Source: Thamnidium elegans (Eukaryota; Mucoromycota; Mucoromycetes; Mucorales; Mucoraceae). Taken from it: a DNA stretch of 64,000 nucleotides. The notes beneath the pieces are model-generated. The model had not been told where the DNA came from. It ran no database searches and was given only the letters and a program-made list of their open reading frames with translations. Made by a program: the position numbers and the translations under genes. Below, piece by piece: positions 35,004 through 44,242 of the stretch; the stretch's first letter is position 1; every line of letters starts with the position of its first letter. The stretch is taken from the NCBI GenBank assembly GCA_025201345.1, contig JAIXMG010000009.1, forward strand, positions 434,001 to 498,000, in the 5' to 3' direction.

Positions 35004-36086
35004 ATGATTCGATTATTAACTTTATCACTTTTTGCATCAGTATGCTTGGGAGAACTTATCCCTGTTTCAAAATATATTGGACAACATAAGTACAGGTGTG
35101 ATGATTATGGAGTGCCACTTACGGGTGCACTAGTACAAGATAAAATCTATACCTTTGGTGGATGTTATCCTATACCTTACATTGTTGATCCTAATGTAGA
35201 AAATATGTATTTTATTGGCTCTAATGATCATAATAATGTTTCAGAAACTATTCAAATTTATGATATCAAAAAAGATGAATGGACGCATGAGACTGAAGTC
35301 AAGTTACCATATCCTTGGAGAAGTGCATCGACACAAACGTATCAGCAAGATATTTATTTCTATAATGTTCGATCAAGTCAGAATTATGGAAGAAGTAGTA
35401 AAATGTGGAAGTATGATACCGTATCAAAAGAATTCTCGGCTTTGGAGGATTTTCCATTTAACTGGCACGGTAGTCTACAAGCATGCACAAATAACGGCAG
35501 AATGTATTTCGTAGGTAGTAATGATGGTGAACAACGTAATATTATTCAAATTTATAATATCGAAAATGGGGCATGGGAGAAACCCTTGTTTCCCAACTTG
35601 CGTTTTTCAACCAAACAATTACTTTGTAGTGAGGATGCTATTCATTTTTTAGGTATTGTAGTTGCTGATGAAGATGTAGACTATTCGTTTGATTCAAGAC
35701 ATAAAGAATTGGCTGTGATTCGTAGTGATTATATCACTGGTGATACTGTCTTGAGTGGATTTAGTGTAGATATTCCACGCCGCTATGGTTCTGTTATTAA
35801 AACCAATAATGATAAGTTTTACTGTTTTAATGTGAACGACGAAGAATCGAATATTTTTATAGTAGATGCTGTTGCATTAGAAAATAGAACGTTAGAAGCT
35901 TTACCTCATGCTTTAGCGGCTCCTTTATTTGTTCCTTATCAAGATGACTTGATATATCTTTTCGGAGGGGGTAAACGTAGACAATATTTCGGCAATAGAC
36001 AAAAACCTAAAGGCACTTTAAAAACTTATAGTCATAAATTAGTTTTGGAAAGTGCTGCGAAATTTGTACACCAAAAAAATGAATAA
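35004..36086 (+). CDS. Secreted kelch-repeat-like beta-propeller protein
   Basis: An intronless frame of 360 residues. I start it at 35004 (MIRLLTLSLFASVCLGELIP) because this gives a clean signal peptide with cleavage after CLG; the upstream in-frame methionine only adds translated poly-A/T. The body is a series of kelch-like blades: DKIYTFGGCYPIPY, NMYFIGSNDHNN with IQIYDIKKDEW, RMYFVGSNDGEQRN with IQIYNIENGAWEKP, and DLIYLFGGGKRRQYFG. Variable aromatic and glycine pairs mark each blade. Cysteines near both ends could form disulfides. There is no transmembrane helix or GPI-type tail, so it is probably released or wall-associated. Function is unknown. Confidence 0.8.
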   Translation: MIRLLTLSLFASVCLGELIPVSKYIGQHKYRCDDYGVPLTGALVQDKIYTFGGCYPIPYIVDPNVENMYFIGSNDHNNVSETIQIYDIKKDEWTHETEVKLPYPWRSASTQTYQQDIYFYNVRSSQNYGRSSKMWKYDTVSKEFSALEDFPFNWHGSLQACTNNGRMYFVGSNDGEQRNIIQIYNIENGAWEKPLFPNLRFSTKQLLCSEDAIHFLGIVVADEDVDYSFDSRHKELAVIRSDYITGDTVLSGFSVDIPRRYGSVIKTNNDKFYCFNVNDEESNIFIVDAVALENRTLEALPHALAAPLFVPYQDDLIYLFGGGKRRQYFGNRQKPKGTLKTYSHKLVLESAAKFVHQKNE

Positions 36087-37262
36087 TTTTTTTTTTTTTA
36101 AAAAAAACTTTTGTAAGGCATAGTGAATGTTCCTAGGCACTCAAACCTGCCTTTTTTTAAATAAAATAAAAAATAGTTTATAATGTAATACATTGTTTTC
36201 ACAAAACGAAAGGAGATTTAAATCCCTGTGTACTTTTTTCATCTTAAATAACAAATATTTAAAAATCAATTATATACTAGAAATAAGAATCTTTTTCAAA
36301 AAGTAAAAAAAAAGAAAAAAGTAAGCCCGAGTATAATGTTTTGCTATTACTATAAAGAGAAGATCAAGTAAATAATTCACCTAATTGATGATATAATGCA
36401 ACGTTTAACTGAAGTTTATAAACCTGTTTGAATAGTTTAGTTTAGATCCGTAGAAAGAGTATTAGGAGAAAGAAGATTTTTATCTAATCCCAAAATAACC
36501 ACTCGGTAGTTATGTAGTACACAGAAAAAAAAAAAGAAGACAATAACATCCAACTATAGCAACTATAGATTTAGTGTGTAAAGCTATCTTTTCTCTCTTC
36601 GTAGTACTGCGCTGATACTATTACGGTTACAGAACGTCATCTGTTTTTATAACTGCTTAAAAAGAAAATACACCTTTGAAATCAAATATTATTGACTGTC
36701 ACACTATATGGTATCATCAAATGTATCTGTAACCATGGTTGACGGATGTGCTACTTATTGTTGCTTAAGAGTTTTGTCATCATAACTAAATAGCTGTCTT
36801 TCAAAGTTCTTCAAAAAAAAAAAAGAAAGAAGAAGGATCTATATCTTGGCAGTCAATACGTGCAATAATAAAAACAAATAATCGGGAATGCCTTTTTGTT
36901 TCATATATACCAAAGAAAGATGTAACCGATATTTGGCGTGGTGAAGTTTTTATATAATACAACTGTTTCAAAGAAGGGTAGATTAATGTAGCCCGATATA
37001 GTGCGTGTATTATTTGTAAGAATTGAATGGAAAGTACACCGTTCTTGCATAAATAGTTTACTCATTTATTTCTAATAATAATAACAACAAAAAGAGAGTC
37101 AAACTTTTACTGTATTACTGTACTACTTTTATATTTTTAGATTTGACTTAATATGGTAAAAATGCGGCTTAGTTATTGTTATGTTTTGCTCTTTTGGATC
37201 TAAGAGAGGCAGATAGAGAGAGATGATATACCACCATACAAGTATAAATACATATATATATA
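36087..37262. other. Gene-free stretch before the Tc1/mariner element
   Basis: AT-rich, with no supported open frame. It ends in a TA-rich run (about 37251-37264) that provided the TA target site of the element at 37265. Confidence 0.5.
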
Positions 37263-37264
37263 TA

Positions 37265-37400
37265 CAGTGATTTGCGTTTAAAAATCAAACTTTTTATTTG
37301 ACCAATCAAGAATTTCTTAGTGCGTTCAAACTGTTTGCCAGCCAATCAATTTTTTTTTAGCTCAATCAAATTTTTCATTGCCACTTCATTTTTAATAAAC
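37265..37400 (+). repeat. Left terminal inverted repeat of the 5-kb Tc1-like element
   Basis: Starts CAGTGATTTGCG next to the TA target and matches the right end to about TTAATAAACT near 37400. Relative to the right end it carries an insertion of about 40 bp containing GTGCGTTCAAACTGTTTGCC, flanked by short CCAATCAA repeats, as if part of it were duplicated. Confidence 0.85.
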
Positions 37401-37878
37401 TGAAACCCAAAGACATCTTTCAAAAAAACCTTTCATATAGAGATTGGAAAATGGAAAAAACACGAAGGTCAAAAGGATTTGAATAGCTTTACTGTCTGAT
37501 TTCAGACCTCTCCCTCCCTCTCCCACGTTTATAATGGTTTCTTTTATCACTTTTATCAATATTCGTCAGTGGTTGAGTATTGGGTTTAAATCAACAATGA
37601 AAAGCACGTTAGATAATGATACGGAATACCTTCACCCCTTTAAACCCTCTTCCTCTTGATGGAATCCATAAAAAATGACTGCTATCGTTACTGCTGTTGA
37701 TACTGCCTATTATGAAATAATTGGGTCAAACAGTATCTGATTATTAAAGACGTTTATTTGAGCGATAGACAAACGATAAGCATTTATTATTCAGTTATTT
37801 AGGCTATTAATTGTTATTGTTTTTGAAAAAAGAATAAATTGAAAGATATTATAATTTAAGGGTATGCTCCACGACTGC

Positions 37879-39517
37879 TTATTTCCAAGCCAGTATATTT
37901 GGAATTTCTTTTACAAATTCAACAAGCTTTCTTGGGGAAGTAGGGGTTTCAATGGTTGCGTGGATGACTCGGAACAACGTCTTTTTGTAAATGGTCAACT
38001 TCTCAAAGTGGATACGTTTATCTGTTGCGAAAAAAAAAGAGCAATAATTGAGCATAAAATACTTGAGAATAAAACCTAATCTTATTATAATAGCGCATGC
38101 AGAAAGTTTGTCGTGCAGCCGAAGAGGATTGACCATCGAGGACCTTCATCAGTTTTGAATAAAGCTTAGTGATATCACACTGGTTTTTTGTACTTGAAGT
38201 TTGGTCGTTGCACCCCTCAGAGAATTCGATCAAATCTGCTGAGCAGGACCTGTTTTCGACCTTGATTAACACGCCATCCCACTTTGCTCTATCTGTTGCA
38301 AAAAACTCGCGTTCAAGCCAATCCAATTCAATTATATCGTTATTAGAAATAAACAGCTGGTTTACTATGAAAATGATAAATAATGTAGCAGCTATTCTTT
38401 CAAGAGCTCGTTGGTTCAAGGGGTTTCTTGGTGAGGACATTAGATCCAGGCTAAAAATGAATAGGTTGGAAATATTAATGCACAGATAGGATTATAGTTG
38501 AAAATAAATTACAAATGACAGGTGGCGACTTCAATAAAGGCTGCATCTGAGTGAATGACTGAATCAAATCCTTTCTTGAAGCCATTTGTATATAGTGTAT
38601 CACGTAAAACTGATGGCGATAGGGAACAGTCTTGAAGAGCGTTTGACAGTTCTATGGCATAATCTGATAGAACAATAGGTTTAATATGGGTTGCATTAGT
38701 GATATTATTGAACTCATCCTCTGATATTTCAGACTGTAAGATGCGTAAAGCTGATTCGGATGACAAATCAATGATTTTTAGATGGCCCACTCTACTCCAT
38801 TTATTTTATTAGTAATGAAATTTAAAAAATGTGTAACAGCTTCATGACATCAATTGCTTACCCGTTAGAAGGTAGGGCAGACATCTGCTTTAGAGCATTA
38901 CTAGTTTTTTCTCTATAGTCATCATCCGCATTCAAGAAGTCTTCACCTTGATAATCTACATCCATATCGTTTTCTTTTGGATGAGAAACCTATGCATTTT
39001 AAAGTTTAGACGTCACTTCCCTTATTATACCACTTGATAAGTTTCATAATGATACTAACGTCCTTAGCAAGAGCCCTGATCCTTTTGTTGGATAGTTTGT
39101 TGAGTCTTACAATTGTCTTTCTATTTTCTCTCTCCACTCGTTGTCTCAAACTATCAAGCGTTCTTCTTTCCCAATATGCTTGATAAGCTTGTCCAAACTC
39201 ACAATCATCTTCTCGCGACTACAAGAATGAGAGTTGTTAGATTTTTTAGCAGGTGTTAGCAAGTGTAAGCAAGTATTAGTATTTACATCAAATAGCTTCA
39301 TTGAATCCTGGGCTATCTTGGTGAGTTTGTGGCTTTGATTTTTTGACAATTTTATAAGAAGATCCCAGAAGTGAGTGTTTGTGGCTCGTCTCGTTCCTTG
39401 GTACACATCAGCGAATTGGAAATAATCAAGATCGGGGTTTGCACGATTGAGGGAAGCACGCAAGTAGTCCCAAAACTTGTAGTCCTTTTTAAACCCACTT
39501 ATTCTCGTTCGAGGCAT
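37879..39517 (-). pseudogene. Passenger gene inside the transposon; five exons, one frame break; function unknown
   Basis: From ATG 39515-39517 (MPRTRISGFKKDYKFWDYLR) five exons join in frame with canonical sites: 39517-39287, 39218-39060, 38989-38862, 38791-38513 and 38450-37879. Exon 2 reads SREDDCEFGQAYQAYWERRT, exon 3 VSHPKENDMDVDYQGEDF, exon 4 GHLKIIDLSSESALRILQSE and exon 5 LDLMSSPRNPLNQRAL. In exon 5 the segment WDGVLIKVENRSC and ADLIEFSEGCND has an aspartate then glutamate pattern that could be a PD-(D/E)XK nuclease-like core; this is only a suggestion. One frame change in a T run near 38028-38036 is needed to reach DKRIHFEKLTIYKKTLFRVI and the stop at 37879-37881. No intron restores it. 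The product would be about 450 residues. It is not a Tc1 transposase. Confidence 0.6.
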
Positions 39518-39930
39518 TTCAATAATTTGTTTTATGATAATACCAGGAGAAGAGCTTTTTTTGCATGAAAGACACAGATGCAAACAGACAATTACGTCAT
39601 CACGTTTATTTTCCAACTCATCTATTTTTTTTTTTTTTTTTTTGAATAAAAACACAGCTTTTGGTCCCACTGAATTTGGGCGTTTAAAAATCAGGGTAAA
39701 TGCATACAAAAGATAAATGCTGTTATTTTATAATTGTAGTTCCTATTAACAACAAAATTATAGAATTGATTCTCGTGTCGGCCTTGTTGTGCATGGGTTT
39801 TATCTGGGCAAACATATAATACAAACAGGTAACCACAACATTAAGGCTTTTAAGCAAAGAATTGATGAATAATCGCGTTTTAAAAATTTGTAGCTTTCAA
39901 CAAAACAGACTCCTTGGGGAAACAATAATA

Positions 39931-40310
39931 ACGGGATTACTATAAAACACATACTTTCAACAAAGATAGTAGTTTGAAGTAATTTCGTGCTCTCTCCTAA
40001 GTCATTCCCGTCTTAATGGATTAGATTTCGCGCTACCCATTAGTCATAGGCGCTGAATGGTTACGCCTCTATTTATCTTTCAACATATTTGGATAGGGCC
40101 GGAGAGAGCTATTATTGTAAGATGACAACGGGATTACTATAAAACACATACTTTCAACAAAGATAGTAGTTTGAAGTAGTTTCTGTGCACTCTGCTAAGT
40201 CATTCCCGTCTTAATGGATTAGATTTCGCGCTACCCATTAGTCATAGGCGCTGAATGATTACGCCTCTATTCATCTTTCAACATATTTGGATAGGGCCGC
40301 AGGGAGCCTT
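39931..40310. repeat. Two tandem copies of a 197-bp unit
   Basis: The unit starts ACGGGATTACTATAAAACAC at 39931 and again at 40128. The copies differ at only a few positions (for example AATTTCGTGC against AGTTTCTGTGC, GGTTAC against GATTAC, TTTATC against TTCATC). They lie between the passenger gene and the transposase and have no open frame. High identity implies a recent duplication. Confidence 0.92.
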
Positions 40311-40599
40311 CTTTCCCCTTTGTCATATTCTTAGAGATTCTTTGAGGGAAGTATTAAACTGACTTGATCACGATACCCGATTTTATTAATTGCTTTATTT
40401 TCTTTAGCTGAAACGCTTCTCCCTTTAATAGCCCTCTTCTTGAAAAGCTGGCTTTATAAAAATGTAAATATCGCTTATTGATTAATGGTTTGCTTTACCT
40501 CATCTCGTGTGGTTCTTTCAAATAGTGGGCAAAATTAGTTACAACCGCTAACAATAAGGAGTGTGCTGAGACGAACTTACCTGCTCAATACTAAAAGCC

Positions 40600-41821
40600 C
40601 ACATCCTTATCTTTGTAGTATTTACACCGATAATATCACCATTCAATACGCTCACCTATAATTTCGGTCTTTGCTAAAGACGTCTTGCGAGCTTCTTGCT
40701 TAATTTTTGCCCAGCATCGGAGAATAGGGAGGCACAAACAGGAGAATGTGGCCATGTTCATGAATCGCTCGGAGGATGTTATGTATCTTGTGAATCGCAG
40801 TGTTGTTCATTACAATATACATATTTTCTAGCCCCAATTTATTCCATTTCTTCAATAAACATTAAAAAATGGCTTGAGTTGGTTCCATGTGGTAAACCTC
40901 TCTTGGTATCAACTATCTTTTGAATTTTTTACCATTTGGTTTTGGAACTTGCTGAGAAAGTGCAATATATCGATAAACAGACATACAGCCCAGAATTCTC
41001 AAATGAGTACCTTCTTATTGAACTTCTACTTCTGAAGGTGTGCCCTTCTTAGACCATATTATTTTTGAATCCGCTTTCATCGATAAAAACGCACTTTCTT
41101 TTAAAATCCATGTTGTTATCACAAAGATAGTCAACAAACTGTCTTCTTTGTTCCTTTTTATCTTCAGAGTTACGAGTTACTATCCTGAGCCGAGTAGGAA
41201 TAAGTATGAACTCCAATTTTTTGGTAATGTGGCGGTAAACAATAGAGTCGTTAACTGATAGATCACCAAATTTAGCAGAGAGTTGCTCCATGATATCTTT
41301 TACGATACAGGTTGGGTGTGTCTCGACGTAATTCTATATAAATTCCGATTGCTCGTCTGTGATCTTGACGTTGTTCCTTTATGTTTTAACTTCTGATGCT
41401 AATTTATAACTGGGCAGTACTGTTCCCTCATTTTCTTTCCATTGCTTATTAAACTTATAAGCAGTATCATACGAAATACCAGTTTCTTTCGCAGCCATCG
41501 CGAGCATGTAATTTTTGTTTTGCATCAAAGAAATAAATTGGGCGACTTGAGAAGGTCTATATTTGACCGGTGTCAAAATCATTTCAGGCAAAGGTACATC
41601 ATCCAAGTCAAGATCCTCCATAGCGTTGATTGTAGCTAGTATTTCATTCTCTTCTTCATCAGGTGACTCGGAAATATCAGAGAGATTATCGATTTAATAT
41701 ATTGTTTTAAAAGTCGCTCCCCCTTCATTATCTTTAAGTTGATATTCAGATTCTACATCATCTGGTCCATCCCTGAAAATTCACCAGAAGGATAATAATG
41801 ATAGAAAATAGGTGCGCTCAT
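40600..41821 (-). pseudogene. Degenerate Tc1/mariner transposase of the 5-kb element
   Basis: On the minus strand from ATG 41819-41821 several broken frames line up as one transposase. After an acidic N-terminus (SDISESPDEEENEILATINA) comes the helix-turn-helix YRPSQVAQFISLMQNKNYML. A stop follows near 41379. Next are DIMEQLSAKFGDLSVNDS and the first catalytic motif CVFIDESGFKNNMV, closed by a stop near 41049. Further left, other frames give LENMYIVMNNTAIHKIH, where the second catalytic aspartate is asparagine, and VPPYSPML followed by FWAKIKQEARKT-like sequence in which the NPIE glutamate block is lost. At least three stops and several frame changes show it is dead. Confidence 0.8.
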
Positions 41822-42060
41822 TGAAAATATGTAGTTATTGATTAACTTGCTTGTAGCTATATTTTATAAATGCCTTTGTTTTTTAAACGGGATGTTTAGG
41901 TTTTATAAAAAAAGTATTTCAAAGCCAGAATGCTAAGATTCTTGGGTAAAGCCACTCGCATCTAATGTAATAGAATGGCCATGACTTAAATACTGTATAA
42001 AGCTATCCTTGAACCTTATAGAAGCTCAAAGTCTTTAGTAATAAACTTTTGCTTATTATC

Positions 42061-42061
<1 letters not shown>

Positions 42062-42108
<47 letters not shown>
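42062..42108. repeat. Run of 47 T
   Basis: An uninterrupted poly-T of 47 bases just inside the right inverted repeat of the 5-kb element. Its true length may differ because such runs are hard to sequence. Confidence 0.9.
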
Positions 42109-42109
<1 letters not shown>

Positions 42110-42124
42110 ATTCCTGATCAAAGA

Positions 42125-42228
42125 TATTTTGCATTAGTTTATTATAAATGGAGTGGCAATGAAAAATTTGATTGAGCTAAAAAAAAATTGGTCAAATAAA
42201 AAGTTTGATTTTTAGACGCAAATCACTG
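42125..42228 (-). repeat. Right terminal inverted repeat of the 5-kb Tc1-like element
   Basis: The reverse complement starts CAGTGATTTGCGTCTAAAAA and matches the left end over about 100 bp, except that the left-end insertion is absent. It is followed by the TA target duplicate at 42229-42230. Confidence 0.85.
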
Positions 42229-43362
42229 TAGCATTATTTTACAGTGTTCAAACGTATTGAAGAAGTGTCTAACAAAGCCTTTGAGGTGTTTGAAAGGGAT
42301 TTCATTACAAGCCTCGCTGATCCTGGTCTTTAGATCCTCAGTATGTCCAAACTGACTTCTTCTAACTTTACTCTTAACTATTGCCCAGAACTGCTCAATG
42401 GGATTAAGTTCTGGGGAATAAGGAGGAAGGTATACACACTTATAGCCTCTAGCCTCTATTATTTTGTCAATATCGCCGTCTTTTTTATCATGAATAGGTG
42501 AATTATCCATAACAAGATAAAATCCTTTCATTTCAGGATATTTATCCATCTGATCTAGGGTTTTTTTAGTGAAGTTAAGGTAGTGACCTGAATTGGTTCC
42601 ACCAAAAGAAGGCTTCTTCAAAGCAGTAGATTTTCTTTTATGGCTTCCTACTACTTTTATTTTCTTCGGGGGTACAGGGACTCGTATCTCAATATTGATC
42701 ACTCCCATGGCAGAAATAGCTCCAAGGATAATATGACTAATAGCCTTTGTTGAAGGTGTAATGACGACAGCTGGTGTTCCTCTGGCCGATCTTCGGGTGG
42801 AAAGCCTCATATTTATATCGAAAGCGCTTTCATCGATGAAAATACAGTTTGTATTAAAGTCTATCGATGTCTTTGACCACATTTCAACCCACTCACGTCG
42901 TACTTTAAGCTTATCAGGATTGTTTCGAGCTTTGGGGTGACGAGTTATGGTCTTTATCGAAAGATTGCACTCCTTAGAAGTAAACTCTCCAACAACTGTT
43001 TCTTTTAAACTGAAGTTTTCAAAATTTTCTGTCAAACTATCTACAGCGTCTTTTGTGCGTGCCTGAGGAAACTCATCAAAGTAACTTATCAAATATTTTT
43101 TATGTTCCTCTTGAAGCTGTCTTAATTTTCTGTTAACTTTGTTGGTGTTTTTCTCATAGATATCTCACTCAGGATCTTCCCTAAGCCTCTTCGCCCATTG
43201 CTGCCCAGTACGCTCGTTTATTCCAGACAATTTTGCAGCTTTAGCAGCTTTAAAAAGTTTGTTCTTAATATAATACAAGAACAAAGTTTTTTGGTCGACT
43301 GAATACGTTTTGTATTTTATCGTCGTATTTTCTGTCGAAACTCTGGTTTGTATGTCTTCCAT
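42223..43362 (-). pseudogene. Tc1/mariner (DDE) transposase of a second element, one in-frame stop
   Basis: The frame is open from about 43420 (no ATG until 43360-43362). The helix-turn-helix is FKAAKAAKLSGINERTGQQW. It is broken by a single TGA at 43165-43167 and then continues in the same frame to the end. The catalytic residues are all present: FIDESAFD, LVMDNSPIHD and LPPYSPELNPIEQFWA, with 36 residues between the second aspartate and the glutamate. The C-terminus HLKGFVRHFFNTFEHCKIML is near the usual end of the family. The last two codons and the stop (42223-42228) come from the inverted repeat of the neighbouring element, so the original 3' end was cut by that insertion. Apart from the TGA it is well preserved, so it died recently. 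Confidence 0.85.
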
Positions 43363-43832
43363 GAGTTTATCCAAAGCGGGATCGTTTGAATTTAGTTCAG
43401 TTGGTGTGATATTTAATGATAAAATATCAAAAAATAAAAGAAAAAATAAAAAAGAACAGAAAGTTTTATCAGACAGAAAAAGGTTGTTGTTTATTGATGG
43501 AAATTAAGAGATCTTGGAAATAAATAAAAATGTATAATTATAAGCTAAATGGGCTCATATACGATACATAACCCTTTTATGGATGAGCACAATTTATATG
43601 GATTGATCATAACAACATGTCTGATTATAGACTGATCATAATAACATATCTGGTTATAGAAATGATGTATTTATATAATTGTGTCACTTCAATAACTTGT
43701 TACACTAATACTTTGTGATTACATTTATCTCGTCGATATGTAGAATATTAATAAGATCTAAGTAATATGTAGCTAATATTACATTTGTGTATAGTTTTGA
43801 GTAAAACTATGTATAAATTATATTACTGTATA

Positions 43833-44003
43833 TTACTTGGATACAACAGTTGGTTGATGTTCCTTATACTGAGTTAAATTGGCAAGATTTTCTAAATTGT
43901 ATGGATCGACATCTTCTTCCCAGTCCATCCCTTCTTTCCCTTCCTCATTATACAGATTTTCTTGGCCATCTTCAAAAATTATCTTGCCCGAGATTGAAAA
44001 CAT
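43833..44003 (-). CDS. Small acidic reading frame (56 aa) inside the second Tc1 element
   Basis: The ATG at 44001-44003 begins MFSISGKIIFEDGQENLYNE and the frame ends at TAA 43833-43835 after HQPTVVSK. It contains MDWEEDVDPYNLENLANL. It lies between the terminal repeat and the transposase in the same orientation. A similar short acidic region precedes the transposase in the 5-kb element (MSAPIFYHYYPSGEF at about 41821). It may be an N-terminal exon or a separate accessory frame; I cannot tell which. Confidence 0.45.
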   Translation of the reverse strand: MFSISGKIIFEDGQENLYNEEGKEGMDWEEDVDPYNLENLANLTQYKEHQPTVVSK

Positions 44004-44083
44004 GCTAGTTATTTATGTTGTAAAAGTAAAAACGTAAACTGAAAAAATAAAGATCTTGTCAGCTCGTAAATTGAGAATAAAAA

Positions 44084-44177
44084 ACTCGCGAATTGGCCAA
44101 TGGCAAACCCGAAAATTGGAAGTTTGTAAACCCGCAAAAAAAACTTATAAAACCGCAAATTGGCACCGTGAGTACTG
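44084..44177 (-). repeat. Right terminal repeat of the second Tc1 element
   Basis: The sequence ends CCGTGAGTACTG and then TA. It has internal short repeats (TTGGCCAATGGCAAACCCG, GTTTGTAAACCCGC). It resembles the ends of the hairpin element at 53547-53795. Confidence 0.7.
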
Positions 44178-44242
44178 TATGTTTATTATTTTTCTTTTTC
44201 GATACATTCTTATCTATATAACAAAAAAAAAAAAAAAAAAAA

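Larger units (their letters stand above)
37265..42228 (-). mobile_element. Tc1/mariner-type DNA transposon, about 4.96 kb, long inverted repeats, with passenger gene
   Basis: Both ends start CAGTGATTTGCG (plus strand at 37265; its reverse complement ends at 42228), and a TA dinucleotide flanks each end (37263-37264 and 42229-42230). The inverted repeats run inward for about 100 bp, sharing AAAAATCAAACTTTTTATTT, AGCTCAATCAAATTTTTCAT and TGCCACT. The left copy has an extra segment of about 40 bp (37304-37345). Inside, on the minus strand, are a degraded Tc1-like transposase (40600-41821) and an unrelated five-exon gene (37879-39517). Tc1/mariner elements are normally 1.3-2.5 kb with only a transposase, so the size and cargo are unusual. 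With its own transposase wrecked, this copy could move only with enzyme from elsewhere. Confidence 0.85.
42231..44177 (-). mobile_element. Second Tc1/mariner element, truncated at its left end
   Basis: The right end is a terminal repeat whose reverse complement starts CAGTACTCACGGTGCCAATT, followed by TA at 44178-44179. Moving left come a 56-codon reading frame (43833-44003) and the transposase with one stop. The left end meets the 5-kb element at 42228/42231. I could not find the matching left terminal repeat on the far side (36087-37262), so the element is partial. The order of events, with this copy older, is inferred from the 5-kb element cutting its transposase frame. Confidence 0.7.

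Noticed and set aside
39931..40310. CRISPR-like or LTR-like repeat pair
   Set aside because: Two adjacent 197-bp copies without spacers, and no LTR ends; it is a tandem duplication.
42236..42260. TACAGTGTTCAAACG as the left end of the second Tc1 element
   Set aside because: It lies inside the transposase coding frame and does not match the right end at 44177 well.
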